Positions 7,836 to 15,000 of a DNA stretch of 64,000 nt are shown here, piece after piece. The stretch is from an uncultured Oscillospiraceae bacterium (GTDB taxonomy: Bacteria; Bacillota; Clostridia; Oscillospirales; Oscillospiraceae): the NCBI GenBank assembly GCA_947588605.1, contig CANPYK010000006.1, positions 36,282-100,281 of the forward strand. The letters run 5' to 3'. Position numbers and translations under genes: made by a program. Each line of letters starts with the position of its first letter. The first letter of the stretch is position 1. Under the pieces are notes generated by a model. It ran no database searches and was not told the DNA's origin. It saw only the letters and a program-made list of their open reading frames with translations.

Positions 7836-8372
7836 TTAAGATTTTCGCTTCATCCCCAGGCTCACGCACAGAAGGCCGGCCATGATGCACAGGACCGACC
7901 ACTCCTGGAGCCACTCGCTCATGGTGTAGACGGGGCGGTTGAAGACGAGGTCCTCCACGAAAATGTGGTAAAGGAGCGGCAGGCCGAAGAGGGGGATGAG
8001 CAGGGGCCGCAGCGGCGCCAGTCCCCACACCGCCGCGCCGTAGAGCGCCGCCACGGCGAGATACAGGGCGGTACATAGGAGCTGGTGGACCGGGGTGAAG
8101 CCCGTGGCCTTTAAAATAAAGAAGGTCACGCCCAGGAGCATGGGGAAGAAGGTGGGCCAGAGGCGCTTTTTGCCTTCCAGCGCCAGCAGGACGATAAAGG
8201 CGGCGCAGGCAAGCTCCGGCAGGAGCACGTGGAGGGCGATGCCGCGTCCGCGGGCGGCGTCCGTAAACGCCAGCGCCCAGGCAAGGCGCAGGAGGGCCGA
8301 CAGGACAAAAAATCCCACGGCCGCAAGGCCCGGGGGGCGTTTCGTGTCCAGCGTGTAGAGGGTCCTTTTCAT
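7836..8372 (-). CDS. Polytopic membrane protein, 178 aa, unknown function
   Basis: About five hydrophobic segments are visible (for example AAVGFFVLSALLRLAWALAF, LLPELACAAFIVLLAL, FFPMLLGVTFFIL and LCTALYLAVAALYGAAVW), with a short basic end GMKRKS. I do not recognise a family motif. It is convergent with rpsT and divergent from the PAP2 gene. Its stop codon lies directly next to the bidirectional terminator. Codon use and GC content match the neighbours. Confidence 0.75.
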   Translation of the reverse strand: MKRTLYTLDTKRPPGLAAVGFFVLSALLRLAWALAFTDAARGRGIALHVLLPELACAAFIVLLALEGKKRLWPTFFPMLLGVTFFILKATGFTPVHQLLCTALYLAVAALYGAAVWGLAPLRPLLIPLFGLPLLYHIFVEDLVFNRPVYTMSEWLQEWSVLCIMAGLLCVSLGMKRKS

Positions 8373-8443
8373 GGTGTCACCGCCTTTGATGAGGGGGTAC
8401 CTTATGTATATTATAAACCTTTTTCCGACGGAAAGAAAGGGGT

Positions 8444-9007
8444 ATGGCCGTGAATCTTTTTGAGATCGGTATCCTGGATTGGATCCAGAACAACCTGCGC
8501 ACCGGGTTCGGGGACTTCTTCATGTCCAAGATCACCGTCCTGGGGGACGGGGGGATCGTCTGGATCCTCATGACCCTGGCGCTGCTCCTGATCCCCAAGA
8601 CCCGGAAGCTGGGGCTTTGCTGCGCCGTGTCGCTGCTCATCGACCTTGCGCTGTGCAACGGGCTTTTGAAAAACCTCATCGCCCGAACGCGGCCCTATGT
8701 AGTGAATCCGGACGTGGTGCTGCTCGTCCCGCCTCCGGGGGAGTACTCCTTCCCCTCCGGCCACGCGGCGGCGTCCTTCACGGCGGTGGGGGCGCTGGCG
8801 TTCAATAAGTCCAAGCTCTGGATCCCCGCCTGCGCCGTGGCGGTGATCATCTCCCTCTCGCGGCTCTATCTCTACGTGCATTATCCCACCGACGTCCTCG
8901 GCGGCGCCGTGCTGGGCCTGCTGTTCGGGTACCTGGGCACGCTGGTCGTCCGGAAGGTGGGGGAGTGGATCGAGAAGAGGCGGGGGAAGGATCAAGGAAA
9001 ATCTTGA
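8444..9007 (+). CDS. PAP2-family membrane phosphatase
   Basis: This is an integral-membrane acid phosphatase of the type-2 phosphatidic-acid-phosphatase superfamily. The 187-aa protein shows the three active-site blocks in order: KNLIARTRP (KX6RP), PSGHAA and SRLYLYVHYPTD (SRX5HXXXD). About five membrane helices surround them. The substrate cannot be read from sequence; undecaprenyl pyrophosphate (a BcrC-like role in cell-wall lipid recycling) or phosphatidylglycerol phosphate are typical for such short members. It appears monocistronic, followed by repeats and a terminator shared with glgA. Confidence 0.92.
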   Translation: MAVNLFEIGILDWIQNNLRTGFGDFFMSKITVLGDGGIVWILMTLALLLIPKTRKLGLCCAVSLLIDLALCNGLLKNLIARTRPYVVNPDVVLLVPPPGEYSFPSGHAAASFTAVGALAFNKSKLWIPACAVAVIISLSRLYLYVHYPTDVLGGAVLGLLFGYLGTLVVRKVGEWIEKRRGKDQGKS

Positions 9008-9029
9008 CCTCCTCCTTAAAGGAGCGGCA

Positions 9030-9330
9030 CACTGTAGGGGCGGGTTCTAAACCCGCCCGTTTTTTTGGAACCGCCCTGTCATCGGCGGGCGGGTTTGGAA
9101 CCCGCCCCTACCAAAAAAGGTTGCGCCGCTATGCGGCGCAATTTTTTATGATCCGCCGCGGCGGGGACGACCCCTCAGTCACGGCCTGCGGCCGTGCCAG
9201 CTCCCCCAGGGGGGAGCTTAACCCTTCAGTCGCTTCGCGACAGCTCCCACAGGGGGGAGCTTAATAACCTCCCCCGTGGGGGAGGTGCCGAGCGAAGCGA
9301 GGCGGAAGGGTGCCCCCGCCGCGGCGGGGA
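9030..9330. repeat. Cluster of dispersed palindromic repeats
   Basis: There is no gene. The stretch holds two GTAGGGGCGGGTT...AACCCGCCC elements in opposite orientation (about 9034-9059 and 9082-9111), a TTGCGCCGC-ATGCGGCGCAA palindrome (about 9120-9143), and three related CAGCTCCC...GGGAGCTTAA blocks with the flanking TCGCTTCGCGA hairpin (about 9176-9290). Confidence 0.75.
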
Positions 9331-9334
9331 CGGG

Positions 9335-9372
9335 AAACGCGGGAAAGGGCTGCTGCCTTTTCCCGCGTTTTT
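9335..9372. terminator. Terminator between convergent PAP2 and glgA genes
   Basis: A 12-bp stem, AAACGCGGGAAA/TTTCCCGCGTTT, is followed on the plus strand by TTGTG and ends five bases from the glgA stop. It is suited to terminating plus-strand transcription and possibly glgA as well. Confidence 0.65.
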
Positions 9373-9376
9373 GTGT

Positions 9377-11134
9377 TCAGGTGAGCTGGAGGTAGAGGTC
9401 CTTGTACTGCTGGGCGGAGAGGGACCAGGAGGTGTTTTTGTCCATGTCGCGCTGGACCATCTCGTCCCAGCACCAGCGGTTCTCGAAGTAGAGGGTCTTG
9501 GCGCGGTTGATGGCGTCCAGCAGAAGGCCGGCGTCGTAGCGGTCGAAGGTGAAGCCGTTGCCGGTGTTGGCAAACTGGTTGTAGGGCTCCACGGTGTCCC
9601 GGAGGCCGCCGGTCTCCCGGACGATGGGGACGGTGCCGTAGCGCATGGCGTTCAATTGCGTCAGTCCGCAGGGCTCGAAGCGGGAGGGGACCAGCAGGGC
9701 GTCCGCGCCGGCGTAGACCCGGTGGGAGCGGGCCTCGTCGAACATGATGCAGGAGCAGACGCTGCCGCGGTAGGCGTTCTCGTACCAGCGGAAGGAATCC
9801 TCATAGCGGGCCTCGCCGGTGCCCAGGATGGCCACCTGGGTGTTGCCGTCGATGAGCTGGGGCAGGATGGCGTTGACAAGGTCCAGGCCCTTCTGGTCCG
9901 TGAGGCGCGAGATGAGGCCGAGAACGAGCTTGCCGTCATCCACCTCCAGGCCCAGCTCCTCCTGGAGGGCGCGTTTATTCTCCTTTTTCCGGGGCAGGAC
10001 GTCGGTGATGTCGTAGTTGACGGCGAGGTTTTTGTCCGTCCGGGGGTTCCAGATGTCGTAGTCGATGCCGTTGACGATGCCGCGGAGCTTGCCGGAGTGG
10101 TACCGGAGATGGGCGTCCAGCCCCTCGCCGTACTCGGGGGTCTGGATCTCCCAGGCGTAGGTGGGGCTGACGGTGGTGATGGCGTTGGTGTACGTGAGGC
10201 CCCCCTTGAGCATATTGGCGTCCAGCCACTTCACGGTGAGGGCGTCCTTGTTGAAAACGTAATCCGGGAGGCCCGACCAGTACCGGACGGTGGGGATGTT
10301 GTAAACGCCCTGGAATTTCAGGTTGTGGATGGTGAGGACCGTTTTGGCGGAGGCCAGGGGCGTCTCGTTAAACATGGTCCGCAGATAGACGGGCACCAGG
10401 GCGGCCTGCCAGTCGTGGCAGTGGATGATGTTGGGGATCCAGTCCATGTAGTTGAGGGCCGCCAGGGCGGCCTTGGCGAAGTAGCAGAACTTGGGGATGT
10501 CGTCCACAAGATTCGTGTAGGGATCGCCCCAGCTGAAAAACTCCTCGTTGTCGATGAAGTCGTAGACCACGCCGTCCCAGACGTACTCCATGATGCCCAC
10601 ATAGAAGGACCGGCCGTCGGCGCACAGGTCCATCTGGAAGGCGCCCCGGTAGATCATCTTCTCCTGGTACTCCCAGGGGATGCACTTGTAGCGGGGGAGG
10701 ATGACCTTCACGTCGCAGTTTTGCTTCACCAGCGCCTTGGGCAGGGCGTACATCACGTCGCCGAGACCCCCGGTCTTCACAAAGGGGTAGCACTCCGAGC
10801 CGATGAAGGCCACGCTGCGGCGGGGGGTGTCGTAGACGGGCTCCCGCGGGGCCTCCGGAACGGGCTCGGGGACGGGCTCCACGGGGGCTTCGGGGGCGGG
10901 TTCCGGGGCGGGCTCAACGGCGGGCTCCGGGGGCTTTTTCACGCGGGGTTTTTGGGGCTTGGCCTCCGCCGGGGCGGCGGGGGCGGGCTTGGCCGCCTTG
11001 GGGGCGGTTTTCGCCGCGGGCTTGGCCGCCTTGGGGGCGGTTTTCGCGGGTTTGGGTCCTGGTTTCGCGGGCTTGGGGGCCGGGGTCTTCGTCTCCTCGG
11101 CCTCCGGGGCCGGTTTTTTATCCTTCGCTGCCAT
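9377..11134 (-). CDS. glgA: Glycogen synthase GlgA with Pro-rich N-terminal extension
   Basis: GlgA (GT5 family) transfers glucose from ADP-glucose to growing alpha-1,4-glucan. The start at 11134 (585 aa) has an ideal AGGAGGTGC site; an in-frame upstream ATG is far less likely. The catalytic core begins near residue 106 with the substrate-binding KTGGLGDV at 120-127. SRFEPCGLTQLNAMRYG carries the conserved Glu-X7-Glu-type region. Residues 1-68 are almost only Lys, Pro and Ala, and 69-99 almost only Pro, Glu, Val and Ala, so the extension is a basic then acidic disordered arm absent from ordinary GlgA (typically about 480 aa). No other glg gene is in the window. Confidence 0.95.
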   Translation of the reverse strand: MAAKDKKPAPEAEETKTPAPKPAKPGPKPAKTAPKAAKPAAKTAPKAAKPAPAAPAEAKPQKPRVKKPPEPAVEPAPEPAPEAPVEPVPEPVPEAPREPVYDTPRRSVAFIGSECYPFVKTGGLGDVMYALPKALVKQNCDVKVILPRYKCIPWEYQEKMIYRGAFQMDLCADGRSFYVGIMEYVWDGVVYDFIDNEEFFSWGDPYTNLVDDIPKFCYFAKAALAALNYMDWIPNIIHCHDWQAALVPVYLRTMFNETPLASAKTVLTIHNLKFQGVYNIPTVRYWSGLPDYVFNKDALTVKWLDANMLKGGLTYTNAITTVSPTYAWEIQTPEYGEGLDAHLRYHSGKLRGIVNGIDYDIWNPRTDKNLAVNYDITDVLPRKKENKRALQEELGLEVDDGKLVLGLISRLTDQKGLDLVNAILPQLIDGNTQVAILGTGEARYEDSFRWYENAYRGSVCSCIMFDEARSHRVYAGADALLVPSRFEPCGLTQLNAMRYGTVPIVRETGGLRDTVEPYNQFANTGNGFTFDRYDAGLLLDAINRAKTLYFENRWCWDEMVQRDMDKNTSWSLSAQQYKDLYLQLT

Positions 11135-11327
11135 AGGGCACCTCCTGTGTACGCGTCCGATTTGCCAATTTGCTTCCATTGATGGCTCCAGTATAGCAAA
11201 TTCCGGCGCGCAATTCAAGAGGGGAACGGATTTTCCCGCACAACGGGGGGAAAGCGTCCTAAAATATCTCCGTAAAGCGCATAAAGAGCGATTCGATTGC
11301 GCAAAGAATTTCTAAGGAGGAGAGACT

Positions 11328-11999
11328 ATGGACGGAACCATGTACGGGTATATCCGGGTATCCACCCGGGAGCAGAACGAGGACCGGCAGCTCATCGCCA
11401 TGCTTAAGTTCGGGGTGCCGGAGGGGCGGATCGTCACGGACAAGCAGTCGGGGAAGGACTTCGAGAGGCCGGGATACCGGCGGCTCATGGGCAAATTAAA
11501 GGCCGGGGACACTCTCGTGGTCAAGAGCATCGACCGGCTGGGGCGCAACTATGAGGAGATCTTGGAGCAGTGGCGGGTCATCACCAAGGAGAAGCGGGCG
11601 GCCATCGTGGTGCTGGACATGCCGCTTTTAGACACGCGGCAGGGGCGGGACCTGACGGGGACGCTGATCGCGGACATCGTCCTGCAGCTGCTGAGCTACG
11701 TGGCCCAAACGGAGCGGGAATTCATCCGCCAGCGGCAGGCGGAGGGCATCGCGGCGGCGAAGGGGCGGGGCGTGCGGTTCGGGCGTCCGGCGCTCAGCCG
11801 GCCCCAGGGCTTTGCGGAGGTGGCGGCGCGGTACGCCTCCGGCGGGCTGGGCTCCCGGCAGGCGGCGAAGGAGCTGGGCGTCTCCCGCAACACCTTTTTG
11901 CGGTGGGTGGCGGCGGGGCCTGTCACAAAAAGTACACCTTTTGGGACAGCGGCGAAGGGCCGGGAAATTATTGTGGAACCGTTAGAAAGCGCTACATAA
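11328..11999 (+). CDS. Serine recombinase (resolvase/invertase family)
   Basis: This is a site-specific recombinase of the small serine resolvase/invertase class. The N-terminal catalytic domain begins MYGYIRVSTREQNEDRQ with the nucleophilic Ser near residue 13, and has DRLGRNYEEI and the conserved RQRQAEGIAAAKGRGVRFGRP at the start of the C-terminal arm. A helix-turn-helix (GSRQAAKELGVSRNTFLRW, about 183-201) follows. The ATG at 11328 has AAGGAGG seven bases upstream. The last 25 codons run through a palindromic site (11922-11947), so the gene's 3' end encodes half of the local site pair. It is upstream of and co-directional with the giant pilin-like gene. Confidence 0.93.
   Translation: MDGTMYGYIRVSTREQNEDRQLIAMLKFGVPEGRIVTDKQSGKDFERPGYRRLMGKLKAGDTLVVKSIDRLGRNYEEILEQWRVITKEKRAAIVVLDMPLLDTRQGRDLTGTLIADIVLQLLSYVAQTEREFIRQRQAEGIAAAKGRGVRFGRPALSRPQGFAEVAARYASGGLGSRQAAKELGVSRNTFLRWVAAGPVTKSTPFGTAAKGREIIVEPLESAT
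11922..11947. repeat. 26-bp palindromic site A (candidate recombinase site)
   Basis: The left arm is GTCACAAAAAG, the centre TACA and the right arm CCTTTTGGGAC. It is an imperfect inverted repeat that shares its right arm exactly with site B (12038-12063). It lies inside the recombinase coding region. The length and 2-fold symmetry suit a dimeric recombinase or HTH protein (inference). Confidence 0.6.
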
Positions 12000-12037
12000 T
12001 ATATTATCACGGCGTTGAAATAAATTCAATAGAATTC

Positions 12038-12063
12038 GTCCCAAAAGGTGTACCTTTTGGGAC
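12038..12063. repeat. 26-bp palindromic site B (candidate recombinase site)
   Basis: The perfect arms GTCCCAAAAGG and CCTTTTGGGAC surround TGTA. The centre lies 116 bp from that of site A and 46 bp before the pilin-like ATG. It could be a recombination crossover site, an operator, or an RNA hairpin in the leader of the giant gene. It lacks a T-run, so an ordinary terminator is unlikely. Confidence 0.65.
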
Positions 12064-12095
12064 GGGCGGGGCCGGCCGCGGCGAGGTGTCCGACT

Positions 12096-15000
12096 ATGAA
12101 AACCGGAAAAGGAAAACGGGGGTTCTCCCTGGCGGAGCTTTTGATCGTGGTGGCGATCATCGCGGTCCTGCTGGCCATTGCCATCCCCAACGTGATCGGC
12201 TACTACCGGTCGCTGAAGCTGACGGAGCTGGACGACAGCGCCCGGAGCATCTTCGTGGCCGCGCAAAACCGCCTGACGGCGCTGAAGAGCGCGGGGACGG
12301 ACCTGACGAAGCTGGGCGGCGCGGAGATAGCCGTATCGTTACCCGGCGGGGGAACGGCTAACGTCCGCGCCGTGACGGGCGGCGACGGGCTTGCCGCGCT
12401 GGTGCCCGGAGGGTCTATCGAGGCGCAGCTGCACAGCAACCACTATGTGGTGGAGATCGACCCGAAAACCGGGGCGGTCTTCGCGGTGTGGTATTGGGAG
12501 AAGGAAGGGTTTACCTATTCCGCCGCGACATACGATGTGAATGACATGAGCCGGGACAAGCGGCTGAAGGACAACGAAATGGTAGGCTACTACGGCGGGG
12601 ACAAGATCGACCGGCTCACCTTCAAGCAGATGCCCTTCCCCAGTATCAAGCTCATCAATGCCGAGGAGCTGCGGGTCGAAATCACCGTCCCGGCTATGAG
12701 CTTCGGCACGGGCAGCGGTTATCGTGATGATAACGTTCTGGTCGATGTCCTCGTGGACGGCGTTACAATCGTCAAGGACGCCAATCTCTGGCCTGATAAT
12801 GATCCCGGTGGTTCGCGTGTCGGGACCGTTGTGCTGGACACGCTGAAGACCGGTGGTGTTATGCCTGACGATGTCCCGTACAAAGACAATTTTAACCCAA
12901 CGACACACACATCTAATTCGGGGAATAGCGGTTGGACCTACGGTATGCAATATAAGGACTGGGAGACTGCATATCCCGATTTCAATTTCCCCGAGCCCGG
13001 TGAGGAGCTGACCGTCGCCGTCAAGCTGCACTATAACGGCACGGTCAACATCAACGGAACAGATACCAACCTCATGCCCCAAACCGTCATCGTCCAGGGC
13101 AACAGCCTCTTTGAGAGCGTGGATTCGACGACCGGCACCGCAAATATCGCCTACGGGCGGCATTTGCAGAATCTGGATACTGTCACCTCGGGGGTAACGA
13201 CCGCCATCACCACGGCGAAGCAGACCAGGGATATTAACTTCGCGGCAACTGCCAAGGATTCGGCGGATCCTGTCTATTACTGGGGCAGTACGTATCCGGC
13301 TTCGGATGAGGATCCTGATAACGGGCAAGACGGGTTTAGGGATTTCCAAGAGATAAACAACAGCTTGACCGAATACAACGGGCAAGATCATGAGATCCGC
13401 AATATGTACATTGTGGCGGAAACCGGATATGGCGGACTGTTCTCCATGGTTGCGGGCGGAAGCTATCATAATATTACCATCGTGAATCCCCATGTTCATG
13501 AAGAACCTAACTCGACAAGTGGGAAAGGTGCCAGTGTTGGTGCGCTAATCGGTATGGCAGGCGGCAACGTCGAAATACGTGAGTGCAAGGTCTATGTTGA
13601 TTACGACCCGGAGAAGGATACCCAGGATTTGAAAGAACAATTCGAGCGGGTATTCAAAGAAAAGCTGGACAGCATGACAATTGACACAACTCCTAAAGGA
13701 AATTGTTATGTGGAAGCTCTCCTCGGATTTCCACATATTGAGGGTGCGGAGCCGAACAGCAGTGCCGGCGGCTTAGTGGGTTTATTCTCCGGAAATATTT
13801 CACTTCAAAATTCTTTCTGCTCTATCCCTGTCGTTGGGCAATTGAACGCGGGCGGACTTGTTGGGAATGCAAGTACATGTAATATATCTATAAGTAAATC
13901 ATACTCAGCGTCTTTCGTATATGGCCACGGAACTGTTGGCGGACTGGTTGGTCATGCGGGGGATTCATATAGCACGATAAAAATTGAAAATTGTTACGCC
14001 GCCGGAGAAATAATGAACGGTAACCCCAGCAGTTTTATCGGCGCGGGATTAGTCAATATTCATGAAAATGCAAACATAGAAGGAATCGTGAATAACTATT
14101 CCGCGGTGAAGTTTGTCAACGCGACAGGAGCGCCGAAAACAGGTGGTGGTGAGGAAAAGCAAGGCACGGTATACGGGACATATAATGGCGATGAGAGTGG
14201 AAAGAACTACTACATCGCCGATCCCGCAGTGACGAAGGGCTACGGTCAACAAGCAAGCGGCGGTTCTGTGTCTTGCGGCGAAAAGGTCACGACAGCGGAC
14301 CTGTTGGAGAAATTTAAGGATAAGCCGGGGTGGAATGTGGACCCGACGGCCGGGGCCGGGAAGACCCACCCGTACCGCTTACTGAAGGAGCTTGACGGCC
14401 TGCCGGATGTGTACCCGTATCCGATGCTCACGGACACGGCCGGGAACGTTTTGCCGCACTATGGGGACTGGATAGGGGAAACTGTCTCTCCGTCGTCGCT
14501 GTGCTATTATGATGTCGTCGACGGGAACTACGGCGTGTGGGGGTATATCGTTGACCCGGCACATCCGGGAACTCTTAACTTTGTCAATACCCTCGCCTCC
14601 GGCACCGCCGGCAGCGGAACTTGCGCCACGGATGACGGGTACGGCGTGTTGGTGGAGGACACCGGAGCCGCGCCGACGGTGAGCGGCGTCGCCGGTGCCA
14701 CCATAGTTTCTCCGCCGATTGATGTTACAATCGACGGCAAAGACTATGACCTCTACAAGATTGAAATCGACACCAGCTTCACTTCGACTGGCTATTACAC
14801 TGAAATCACCGTTGATACGACGGAATACTGGTTCAACCCGTTCTTCGCCTGCGAAGTGCAAAAGCCGGGGACCGGGAATATCGCCACCGCCGAACCCATG
14901 GCGAAATCCGGCGCAGCCGGTGAGGGCTCGTCCGACGACTACACCAACAAAGTCGTGATCCGCACGGCGAGACAGCTTGCGAACCTGGCGAAGCAGACGG

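Noticed and set aside
9194..11182. Long plus-strand open frame opposite glgA
   Set aside because: glgA shows clear catalytic motifs; the other strand is Gly/Val/His-rich with no recognisable fold.
12038..12063. Site B as an intrinsic terminator of the recombinase gene
   Set aside because: The hairpin is not followed by a T-run; GC-rich sequence follows, and the next gene starts 33 bp later.
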